Positions 47,518-55,532 of a stretch of DNA of 64,000 nucleotides are shown here, piece after piece. Source of the DNA: Burkholderia cepacia ATCC 25416. Lineage in GTDB: Bacteria > Pseudomonadota > Gammaproteobacteria > Burkholderiales > Burkholderiaceae. Where the stretch lies: assembly GCF_001411495.1 (NCBI RefSeq), contig NZ_CP012981.1, positions 2,356,001 to 2,420,000 on the forward strand. The letters are read 5' to 3'. The notes below the pieces were generated by a model. The model was given only the letters and a program-made list of their open reading frames with translations, ran no database searches and was not told the origin of the DNA. How positions within the stretch are numbered: the stretch's first letter is position 1; every line of letters begins with the position of its first letter. Made by a program: the position numbers and the translations under genes.

Positions 47518-48742
47518 CCGCGCGCTCGCCCACGGTCTGGCGCGCGGGGCGCTGTTCGCCGCGTGCGTCGCGCTGCCCGCGTGGCTGTGGCCGCATGGCG
47601 CGGTGCTCGGTTATCTCGCGCAGACGGCCGCGCTCGCCGTGCTCGCGCTGTCGTACAACCTGCAGCTCGGCACGACCGGGCTGCTGTCGTTCGGCCACGC
47701 GGCGTTCGCGGGCCTCGGCGCGTTCGCGGCCGCGCACTGGTTCAACCACTTCGGCGGCCCGCTGCCGCTGTTGCCGCTCGTCGGCGGCATGGCCGGTGCC
47801 GGTTTAGGCTTCGCGGCCGGGCTGCTCGCGACGCGCCGCTCGGGCACCGCGTTCGCGATGATCACGCTCGGGCTCGGCGAATGCGTCGCGGCCGCCGCCT
47901 GGAGCGTGCCCGCGTGGTTCGGCGGAATCGGCGGCGTGCCGATCGACCGCGCGAGCGGCATGCCGTGGGGCGGCTGGCATTTCGGCGCACCGGTGCAGGC
48001 GTATGCGGTCATCGCCGCGTGGTGCATCGCGTCGGCGTGGGCCATGCACGCGCTGACGCGCACGCCGCTCGCGCGGCTCGCGAACGCGGTGCGCGACAAC
48101 CCCGCGCGCGTCGCCGCGCTCGGCACCGATCCGCGCCGCGTGCGGCTCGCGATGGTCACCTGCGCGTCGTTCTTCGCGGGTGTCGCGGGCACGCTGACAC
48201 TGATCGACGTCGAAATCGCGACGCCCGACAGCGTGTCGATGGCGCGTTCGGCGACCGTGCTGATCGCCGCGGTGATCGGCGGCACCGGTACGTTCTTCGG
48301 GCCGGCGGCCGGTGCCGCCGTGCTGACCCTGCTGAGCATCGTCGTCGCGGGCGTGTCGCGCGCGTGGGCGCTGTATCTCGGCGTGCTGTTCGTCGCGATC
48401 GTCGTGGCCGCGCCGCGCGGGATCGCCGGGATCGTGCAGGCGCTCGCGCAAGCATCGCGGCGCGGCGCGCCGGCGGCCGAGCGGTGGCGCATGCTGTGCG
48501 CGGTCGCCGCGTGCGTGTTCTGGGGCGTCGCGATCGTCTGCGCGGCGGAGCTCGGTTATGCGTGGCGCTTCGCGCAGGACGACGGCGCAGGCTTCGCGTT
48601 CGGCGCCTGGCGCATCGACGCCGATACGCCGGCCGGCTGGGCCGTCGCGTGTTCGGCGGCCGGCATCGGTGCGTTGCTGTGGGGCTGGCGCGCGCGCTTC
48701 GCGCCGGGCGGGCAGGCGGGCAAGCGGGAGGACGTGCGATGA
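47510..48742 (+). CDS. LivM-type ABC permease with extended C-terminus
   Basis: 410 aa. The core (about residues 1-315) follows the LivM pattern (ALSYNLQLGTTGLLSFGHAA, later GGTGTFFGP). After this there are about 90 additional residues with two more hydrophobic segments (AVAACVFWGVAIVCAAEL and GWAVACSAAGIGALLWGW) that I do not expect in the family. It overlaps its neighbours on both sides. Confidence 0.83.
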   Translation: MRSRALAHGLARGALFAACVALPAWLWPHGAVLGYLAQTAALAVLALSYNLQLGTTGLLSFGHAAFAGLGAFAAAHWFNHFGGPLPLLPLVGGMAGAGLGFAAGLLATRRSGTAFAMITLGLGECVAAAAWSVPAWFGGIGGVPIDRASGMPWGGWHFGAPVQAYAVIAAWCIASAWAMHALTRTPLARLANAVRDNPARVAALGTDPRRVRLAMVTCASFFAGVAGTLTLIDVEIATPDSVSMARSATVLIAAVIGGTGTFFGPAAGAAVLTLLSIVVAGVSRAWALYLGVLFVAIVVAAPRGIAGIVQALAQASRRGAPAAERWRMLCAVAACVFWGVAIVCAAELGYAWRFAQDDGAGFAFGAWRIDADTPAGWAVACSAAGIGALLWGWRARFAPGGQAGKREDVR

Positions 48743-49491
48743 ACGGCAACGCGATCGCGCTTCACGGCGTCGTGCAGCGCTTCGGCGCGCAGACGGTGCT
48801 CGACGGCGTCGAGCTGAGCATCGCGGCCGGCGAGCGTCATGCGCTGATCGGGCCGAACGGCGCGGGCAAGTCGACGCTGTTCGGCGTGATCGCCGGTGCG
48901 ACGCGGCCCACGCGCGGGTGCGTGGTGCTGCATGGCGTGGAGCTGCGCGGGCGCGGGCCGGTCGTCGCGAGCCGGCTCGGCATCGGCCGCAGTTTCCAGC
49001 AGACGAGCGCGTTCGCGCGGCTATCGGTGTTCGACAACCTGCGTTGTGCGGCACTGCATGCGCCCGCCGAACGGCGGCGCTGGTGGAACCGGCTGCGCGA
49101 ATCGGCGTCGGTCGATCTCGCGGCCGGGCGCGTGCTGCACGACATCGGTCTCGACGCGCACCGCGACACGCCGGCCGCCGAGCTGGGCTATGCGGAACAG
49201 CGCGCGCTCGATCTCGGGATCGCACTCGCGAGCGGGGCGCGCACGCTGCTGCTCGACGAGCCGACGGCCGGCATGAGCCGCGCGCAGGCGGCGCGGATGA
49301 TCGCGCTGATCCGTGCGACGACGCAGGGGCGAACGGTCCTGCTGATCGAGCACGACATGGACACGGTGTTCGGATTCGCCGAGCGCATCACGGTGCTCGT
49401 GCGCGGCACGGTGGTCGCGACCGGCGCACCCGATGCGATCCGCGCCGATCCGGCCGTGCGGGCCGCCTACCTGGGCGAGGGCGGCCTGTGA
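48739..49491 (+). CDS. LivG-type ABC ATP-binding protein
   Basis: 250 aa. Walker A GPNGAGKST and Walker B LLLDEPTAGM are intact. The signature motif reads LGYAEQRAL, which is close to the LivG variant rather than LSGGQ. It couples ATP hydrolysis to the permeases just upstream. Overlaps the LivF-type gene by 4 bases. Confidence 0.87.
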   Translation: MNGNAIALHGVVQRFGAQTVLDGVELSIAAGERHALIGPNGAGKSTLFGVIAGATRPTRGCVVLHGVELRGRGPVVASRLGIGRSFQQTSAFARLSVFDNLRCAALHAPAERRRWWNRLRESASVDLAAGRVLHDIGLDAHRDTPAAELGYAEQRALDLGIALASGARTLLLDEPTAGMSRAQAARMIALIRATTQGRTVLLIEHDMDTVFGFAERITVLVRGTVVATGAPDAIRADPAVRAAYLGEGGL

Positions 49492-50192
49492 GCGCGCTGC
49501 TCGACATTCGCGGGCTGCGCGCGGGGTACGGCCTGCAACCCGTGCTCGACGGCGTCGATCTTGCGCTTGCCCCGGGCGAGACGCTCGCGCTGCTCGGCCG
49601 CAACGGCTCGGGGCGCTCGACGCTCGCGAAGGCCGTGATGGGGCTCGTGCGCACGGCCGGCTCGGTGCGCATCGACGGCGCCGAATGCGTGGGCGCGCGC
49701 ACGTTCGAGATCGCGCGGCGCGGTGTCGCTTACGTTGCCGAAAGCCGCGACGTGTTCCCGCTGCTGACGGTGCGCGACAACCTGCGGCTCGGGTTGCGCG
49801 GTGCCCGCGGTGCGGCCGAACGCGCGGCGCTCGAACGGCTGTTCGACCGCTTTCCGCTGCTGTCCGCGCGCGCGGACGTGAAAGCCGGGCGGCTGTCGGG
49901 CGGCGAACAGCAGGTGCTCGCGCTGGTGCGTGCGCTGGCCGGCCGCCCGCGCGTGCTGATCGTCGACGAACCGGCCGAAGGCCTCGCGCCGCTCGCGGTC
50001 GACGAAGTCGGCGCGTGCCTGGCCGCGCTGCAGGCCGACGGCGTCGCGATCCTGCTGATCGAGCAGCGGCTGCAGTTCGCGCCGCGGCTCGCGCGGCGCG
50101 TCGCGGTGATGGGGCGCGGACGGATCGTCTACGACGGCGCGCTCGACGGCCTGGGCGGCGAGGTCGCGAACGCCTGGCTCAGCGCCGGCTGA
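49488..50192 (+). CDS. LivF-type ABC ATP-binding protein with Arg in the Walker A motif
   Basis: 234 aa from GTG 49488. The signature LSGGEQQ and the Walker B VLIVDEPAEGL are normal, but Walker A reads GRNGSGRST: Arg43 (CGC at 49614-49616) replaces the essential Lys. Changing AAG or AAA to CGC needs at least two base changes, so a simple sequencing error is unlikely. The subunit may bind ATP weakly or act only with LivG. It ends the operon; no binding protein is near. Confidence 0.87.
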   Translation: MSALLDIRGLRAGYGLQPVLDGVDLALAPGETLALLGRNGSGRSTLAKAVMGLVRTAGSVRIDGAECVGARTFEIARRGVAYVAESRDVFPLLTVRDNLRLGLRGARGAAERAALERLFDRFPLLSARADVKAGRLSGGEQQVLALVRALAGRPRVLIVDEPAEGLAPLAVDEVGACLAALQADGVAILLIEQRLQFAPRLARRVAVMGRGRIVYDGALDGLGGEVANAWLSAG

Positions 50193-50359
50193 CGGCGCGC
50201 GAGCGATTGTTCGGCAAACTCCGCCAGTCAATTCGTGTCGAGCCGCTTTATCGCTGCGGTGCCGCACCGTACATTGCCATGCATGCCGGTCGCCGCATCG
50301 ACACACTGCGCGGCAACCGGCGCCATCCATCGAAGGTCTTTTGACTGAGGAATGAAATC

Positions 50360-51106
50360 ATGAGCAAGCTGGCAGGCAAGGTCGCGATCGTCACGGGCGG
50401 ATCGAAGGGCATCGGCGCGGCAATCGCGAAGGCACTGGCCGCCGAAGGCGCGTCGGTCGTCGTCAACTATGCGAGCAGCAAGGCGGGTGCCGACGCGGTC
50501 GTCGGCGCGATCGTCGAAGCGGGCGGCCGCGCGGTCGCGGTGGGCGGCGACGTGTCGAAGGCAGCCGACGCGCAGCGCATCGTCGATACGGCGATCGACA
50601 CGTACGGCCGTCTCGACGTGCTCGTCAACAATTCCGGCGTGTACGAATTCGCGCCGATCGAGGCGATCACCGAAGAGCACTATCGCCGGCAGTTCGACAC
50701 GAACGTGTTCGGCGTGCTGCTGACGACGCAGGCCGCCGTCAAGCATCTCGGCGAAGGCGCGAGCATCATCAACATCAGCTCGGTGGTGACCAGCATCACG
50801 CCGCCCGCCAGCGCCGTCTACAGCGGCACCAAGGGCGCGGTCGACGCGATCACCGGCGTGCTCGCGCTCGAACTCGGCCCGCGCAAGATTCGCGTGAACG
50901 CGATCAACCCGGGGATGATCGTGACCGAGGGCACGCACAGCGCGGGCATCATCGGTTCGGATCTCGACAAGCAGGTGCGCAGCGAGACGCCGCTCGGCCG
51001 CCTCGGCGAGCCGGACGACATCGCGTCGGTGGCCGTGTTCCTCGCGTCGGACGATGCACGCTGGATGACCGGCGAGCATCTCGTCGTGAGCGGCGGGTTG
51101 AACTGA
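50360..51106 (+). CDS. Short-chain dehydrogenase/reductase
   Basis: 248 aa. Cofactor motif TGGSKGIG at residues 13-20, NNSG, and a catalytic S and Y-x3-K (Ser in NISSVVT and YSGTK). The NAD(P) preference cannot be fixed. Resembles FabG-like and glucose-dehydrogenase-like oxidoreductases. Stands alone. Confidence 0.92.
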   Translation: MSKLAGKVAIVTGGSKGIGAAIAKALAAEGASVVVNYASSKAGADAVVGAIVEAGGRAVAVGGDVSKAADAQRIVDTAIDTYGRLDVLVNNSGVYEFAPIEAITEEHYRRQFDTNVFGVLLTTQAAVKHLGEGASIINISSVVTSITPPASAVYSGTKGAVDAITGVLALELGPRKIRVNAINPGMIVTEGTHSAGIIGSDLDKQVRSETPLGRLGEPDDIASVAVFLASDDARWMTGEHLVVSGGLN

Positions 51107-51113
51107 TCGGGCG

Positions 51114-51152
51114 GGGCGGCGCATCGGTGCGCTTGCGCCGGTCGTGCCGCCC
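51114..51152. terminator. Putative hairpin between convergent genes
   Basis: GGGCGGC (51114-51120) pairs with GCCGCCC (51146-51152), with a partial inner stem; followed by TTGT. No real T-run, so the terminator role is uncertain. Confidence 0.35.
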
Positions 51153-51158
51153 TTGTCG

Positions 51159-51653
51159 TTACGCGTGCGGCGCGAGCGCGTAACGGCCGACGTGCCACTG
51201 CAGGCTCTCGACGACGAGCGCGTGATTGTGTTCCGAGGCGAGCCCCGCGATCGTCATCGCGCCGACGATGCCGGCCCCGGCGACACGCAACGGCACGCCA
51301 CCGCCGTCGAGCGCATAGTCGTCATCCGACAGCCCCTGCGATTGCAGCGACCAGCCGGCGCGTCGAAAGCGCTCGCCGACCGCGAGTGAGCTGAGGCCGA
51401 AGCGCAACACCGTGTTCTGTCGCCGGCGGATCGCGTCGCTGTCGTTCGCGTGGCTGCCGTCGAGCGCGCAGTAGAACAGCGGCGCCTGCTCGCCGACGAT
51501 GCTCACCGCGATCGGCAGCCCGCGGCGCGACGCGAGGTTGACCGCGATCTCGCCCATCCGGCGGGCAAGCGCCGCATCGAAGCGCGGCAGCGCCGGGTTC
51601 GACGCATCGTCGTCGAACGGGTGGGGATCGAGGCGAAAGAGGGTCGTCACCAT
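51159..51653 (-). CDS. UPF0303/GlcG-HbpS-like protein
   Basis: 164 aa, ATG 51653. The chain has the compact, His-poor fold of the family with GGGVPLRVAGAGIVGAMTIAG in its second half. Relatives bind haem or corrinoids, but the function is not established. It lies 82 bases after the iolB stop in the same direction, so it may be transcribed with the iol operon. Confidence 0.75.
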   Translation of the reverse strand: MVTTLFRLDPHPFDDDASNPALPRFDAALARRMGEIAVNLASRRGLPIAVSIVGEQAPLFYCALDGSHANDSDAIRRRQNTVLRFGLSSLAVGERFRRAGWSLQSQGLSDDDYALDGGGVPLRVAGAGIVGAMTIAGLASEHNHALVVESLQWHVGRYALAPHA

Positions 51654-51735
51654 GGCGGCTCCGTGGCGTTCCCGGCTCTGGGTGCGCGTGCCGGGCATCG
51701 CATCGTCACGGGCCGCGCGCGGGCCCGTCTTCCAT

Positions 51736-52554
51736 TCAGCGCTTCGGCGCCGCGTCGAGCATCCATTCGTGCGCGGGGTCGTTCCTGAACGCCCACGCGC
51801 GGCTCGGCCCGGCCATCACGTTCAGGTAGTACAGGTTGTAGCCGTGCGGCGCGACGACCGGATGGTAGCCGCGCGGCACCATCACGACGTCGTGGTTCTC
51901 GACCGCGCACGCTTCGTCGAGGCTGCGGTCGTCCGTGTACACGCGCTGGAACGCGAAACCCTGCGGCGGATCGATCCGGTGGTAGTAGGTTTCCTCGAGC
52001 GAGGTTTCGTCGGGCGCTGCGTCGCGGTCGTGCTTGTGCGGCGGATAGCTGCTCGAATGGCTCGCCGGCGTGACGACCTCGACGACGAGGAGGCGCTCGG
52101 CCGCCGGGTTGTCGCCCATCAGGATGTCGCACACGTAGCGCGTGTTGGTGCCTTGGCCGCGTACCGAGCGGCGCATCCGTTCGCCGTCGAGGCGTTGCAC
52201 GGGCTTGTCGCCGCTCGCGTACGGCGCGGTGCACAGCGCGATTTCCGCATCGCGCGTCGCGACCAGCGTGACCGTCTTGCCGCCCGGCACGTACAGCGCA
52301 TCGGGCGATACGTCCTCGAATACGCTGTCGCGCTTGCCGAGCGCATCGTAGGTCGTGCCGTCGACTTCCGCGCGCACCGTGCCCGTGAGCACGACGACGC
52401 ACAGTTCCCGCGTGCCCGTGTCGAGCGTTTCGGTGTCGCCGGCCTTCAGGCGCAGCGCGCGAAAGCCGACGTGCTTCCAGCCGGCCGATTCCGGCGTGAC
52501 GTTGCAGATTTCGCGCTCGGGCGATGCTTTGACCAGCAGGGGAGAAATCGTCAT
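51736..52554 (-). CDS. iolB: 5-deoxy-glucuronate isomerase IolB
   Basis: 272 aa. Bicupin with metal ligands in the YPPHKHD segment, the Glu of the following EETYYHR, and the GYHPV His. It converts 5-deoxy-glucuronate to 2-deoxy-5-keto-gluconate in inositol catabolism. It lies 43 bases after iolE in the minus-strand iol operon. Confidence 0.95.
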   Translation of the reverse strand: MTISPLLVKASPEREICNVTPESAGWKHVGFRALRLKAGDTETLDTGTRELCVVVLTGTVRAEVDGTTYDALGKRDSVFEDVSPDALYVPGGKTVTLVATRDAEIALCTAPYASGDKPVQRLDGERMRRSVRGQGTNTRYVCDILMGDNPAAERLLVVEVVTPASHSSSYPPHKHDRDAAPDETSLEETYYHRIDPPQGFAFQRVYTDDRSLDEACAVENHDVVMVPRGYHPVVAPHGYNLYYLNVMAGPSRAWAFRNDPAHEWMLDAAPKR

Positions 52555-52597
52555 GGGGTGGGGCTCCGCAATGGGGTGACAGCGGGGGTGACAGGGC

Positions 52598-53527
52598 TCA
52601 CGCGCTCAACCGGTCGACGATCGCGCGCAGCGATTCGTAGCCCTTCTTCGCATACGCATAGCTCGGCGCGACGGCCGGATCCTGCTCGGCCTCGACGACG
52701 AGCCAGCCTTCGTAGCCGGCATCCTTCAGCGTGCGCAGCGTCGCCTCGTAGTCGAGCGCGCCGTCGCCGGGCACCGTGAAGGTGCCGTTGATCACGCCGT
52801 TCAGGAAGCTCCAGCCGTCGTTGCGCGCCTGCGTGACGACCTGCGGCCGCACGTCCTTGCAATGCACGTGGACCACGCGCGATACGTGTTTCTTCAACAA
52901 CGTCACCGGGTCGGCCGCGCCGCCGAAATATGCGTGGCCGGTATCGAACAGCAGGAACACCTTCGCCGGATCGGTCAGCGCCATCAGCCGGTCGACGTCG
53001 TCGGGCGATTCGACGTATGCGCCCATGTGGTGATGGTAGGCGAGCTTGATGCCGTAGGTCGCGAGCAGGTGCTCGCCGAATGCGTCGAGGCGTGCCGCGT
53101 AGCGCCGCCATGCGTCTTCGTCGACGAAGCGCGGCCGCTTCGCGACCGGCGTGTCGATGTTGCCCTGGATCGTGCCCGCGCATTCGCCGTACACGACCAC
53201 GTTCACGTCGTTGTACTGCAGCTTCGTCATGTGCGCGCGGCAGCGCTCGATCTCCGCGGCGACCGCATCGGCGTCGCTCATGCCCGGCGCGACTTCCGCG
53301 AGGAAGCCCGAATACCAGCCCGACACGCACACGAGCCCGAACCCGGCAAGTTTCGCCTTCAGCTCGGGGCCCGTCTTCGGAAACTTGTTGCCGAGCTCGA
53401 AGCCCGCATAGCCGATTTCGGCGCCTTCCTTCAGCGCCGTTTCGAGCGGCGTCTCGCCGCCGAGCGACGGCAGGTCGTCGTTCATCCACGACAGGGGATT
53501 GATACCGATGCGGACGTTCCAGCTCAT
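52598..53527 (-). CDS. iolE: myo-inosose-2 dehydratase IolE
   Basis: 309 aa. TIM-barrel of the AP-endonuclease-2 type with metal residues in YHHHMG, FDTGHA and HCKD. It removes water from 2-keto-myo-inositol to give the diketone that IolD then cleaves. It starts 61 bases after iolD. Confidence 0.95.
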   Translation of the reverse strand: MSWNVRIGINPLSWMNDDLPSLGGETPLETALKEGAEIGYAGFELGNKFPKTGPELKAKLAGFGLVCVSGWYSGFLAEVAPGMSDADAVAAEIERCRAHMTKLQYNDVNVVVYGECAGTIQGNIDTPVAKRPRFVDEDAWRRYAARLDAFGEHLLATYGIKLAYHHHMGAYVESPDDVDRLMALTDPAKVFLLFDTGHAYFGGAADPVTLLKKHVSRVVHVHCKDVRPQVVTQARNDGWSFLNGVINGTFTVPGDGALDYEATLRTLKDAGYEGWLVVEAEQDPAVAPSYAYAKKGYESLRAIVDRLSA

Positions 53528-53588
53528 GACGGGCTTCCTTGGTTCGAATGTGTTTTTCGCGGGGAGGGGGCGTGGGCAGCGTGCGCCG

Positions 53589-55472
53589 TCAGCGCCGCTG
53601 CCGGGTCTTCGCGTCGAGATATGCGCGGTGCGCGTCCTCGACGCCGGCGCGTTCGGACACCTGCGGCACGGCGACTTCCCACCATGCGCCGCCGTCGTCG
53701 GTCGTGCGCCGGTGCGTGGTGTCGATCACGAGCACCTGGCTCTTCTTCGCCGCGCGGGCGCGCTTCATTTCGCTACGCAGTTCGCCGATGTCGCGCACGT
53801 GCACGGCTTCGGCGCCCATCGCGCGCGCGTGCATCGCGAAGTCGATGGTCGAGCGTTCGCCGCCTTCGGGCACGCAGTCGTCGAGCATGTTGTTGAAGCT
53901 CGCGCCGCCGCAGTTCAGCTGCAGCCGCTCGATGCAGCCGTAGCCGCGGTTGTCGAGGATCACGACGACGATCTTGCGGCCGAGCATCACGGAGGTCGCG
54001 AGTTCCGCGTTGAGCATCATGTACGAGCCGTCGCCGACGATCACGATCACTTCGCGCTCGGGCCGCGCGAGCTTCGCGCCGAGGCCGCCCGCGACCTCGT
54101 AGCCCATGCACGAGTACGCGTAGTCCATGTGGTAGTTGCCCGGCACGCCGCTGCGCCACAGCTTGTGCAGTTCGGCCGGCAGCGTGCCGGCCGCGCACAC
54201 CACGAGGTCGTCGCGCGCGCTGTCGCGCCCCGCGTCGGCCGCGGAGTCGCGCACCGCGCCGATCACTTCCGCGTCGTAGGGCAGCGTGTCGTTCGGCACG
54301 CGCGTCGTGAGTTCGGTCACGCGCGCGTTCCATGCGGCGGCCTGGTCGCGGTTGCTGGCCGTCCATGCCGGATCGGCATGCCAGCCGGCCAGCGCGGCCG
54401 ACAACTGGCCGAGGCCCGTGCGCGCGTCGGCGACGAGTTGCCGGCCGCGTTTCTTGCCTGCGTCGAACGGCTGCACGTTCAGGCTCAGCAGCGTCGCGTT
54501 GCCGTAGAGCGCATGCGAGCCGGTCGTGAAGTCCTGCAGCCTCGTGCCGACCGCGAACACCACATCGGCCTGCGCGGCCGCGCGGTTCGCGGCGGGCGAG
54601 CCCGTCACGCCGATCGAGCCGAGGTTCAGCGGGTGGTCCCACGCGAGGCTGCCCTTGCCGGCCTGCGATTCCGCGACCGGCACGCCATGCGTATCGGCGA
54701 ACGCGCGCAGTGCGTCCCACGCCTGGCTGTACAGCACGCCGCCGCCCGCGACGATCAGCGGCTTCTTCGCGGCCTTCAGCACGTCGAGCGCATCGGCGAG
54801 CTCGAGCGCGTCGGCCGGCGGCCGGCGCATCCGGATCACCGGCGGCGCGAAGAAATCCTCGGGCCAGTCGTACGCGAAGGTCTGCACGTCCTGCGGCAGC
54901 GCGAGGCACACGGGGCCGCACTGCGCGGGGTCGGTCATCACCTGGATCGCACGCGGCAGCGCGACGAGCAGCTGCTCGGGCGACGTGATCCGGTCGAAGT
55001 AGCGCGTCACCGGCCGGAAGCAGTCGTTCGCGCTGACGTCGCCCTGTTCGAAATCCTCGACCTGTTGCAGCACCGGGTCGGGCAGGCGCGACACGAACAC
55101 GTCGCCGGGCAGCAGCAGCAGCGGCAGGCGGCCGACGTGCGCGAGCGCGGCGGAGGTCAGCATGTTGGTCGCGCCGGGGCCGATGCTCGACGTCGCGGCC
55201 ATCATCCGCTGGCGGAAGTTCGCTTTCGCGAACGCGATCGCCGCGTTCGCCATCCCTTGCTCGTTGTGCGCGCGGAACGTCGGCAGCCGGTCTTTTTCGG
55301 CGTGCAGCGCCTCGCCGAGCCCGGCCACGTTGCCGTGGCCGAAGATCGCGAACACGCCGCCGCAGTAGGGCAGGATCTCGACGCGGCCGTCGGGCTGGAC
55401 GACTTCGGCGCGCAGGGCGGCCAGGTAGCGCACGAGCGCCTGGCTGACGGTCAGTCTTACGGTAGAGGTCAT
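53589..55472 (-). CDS. iolD: 3D-trihydroxycyclohexane-1,2-dione hydrolase IolD (TPP-dependent)
   Basis: 627 aa. Classic ThDP-enzyme arrangement: the catalytic Glu of the PYR domain near residue 70, and the GDGS...N TPP motif in the C-terminal third (GDGSYMMLNAELATS). It hydrolyses the ring of trihydroxycyclohexane-dione to 5-deoxy-glucuronate. It follows iolC by 60 bases. Confidence 0.95.
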   Translation of the reverse strand: MTSTVRLTVSQALVRYLAALRAEVVQPDGRVEILPYCGGVFAIFGHGNVAGLGEALHAEKDRLPTFRAHNEQGMANAAIAFAKANFRQRMMAATSSIGPGATNMLTSAALAHVGRLPLLLLPGDVFVSRLPDPVLQQVEDFEQGDVSANDCFRPVTRYFDRITSPEQLLVALPRAIQVMTDPAQCGPVCLALPQDVQTFAYDWPEDFFAPPVIRMRRPPADALELADALDVLKAAKKPLIVAGGGVLYSQAWDALRAFADTHGVPVAESQAGKGSLAWDHPLNLGSIGVTGSPAANRAAAQADVVFAVGTRLQDFTTGSHALYGNATLLSLNVQPFDAGKKRGRQLVADARTGLGQLSAALAGWHADPAWTASNRDQAAAWNARVTELTTRVPNDTLPYDAEVIGAVRDSAADAGRDSARDDLVVCAAGTLPAELHKLWRSGVPGNYHMDYAYSCMGYEVAGGLGAKLARPEREVIVIVGDGSYMMLNAELATSVMLGRKIVVVILDNRGYGCIERLQLNCGGASFNNMLDDCVPEGGERSTIDFAMHARAMGAEAVHVRDIGELRSEMKRARAAKKSQVLVIDTTHRRTTDDGGAWWEVAVPQVSERAGVEDAHRAYLDAKTRQRR

Positions 55473-55532
55473 GTCGGTCGGTGAAGAGGATTCGGGTGGA
55501 TCATCGCGGGCGTCGCTTCGTGTTGCGTCACG

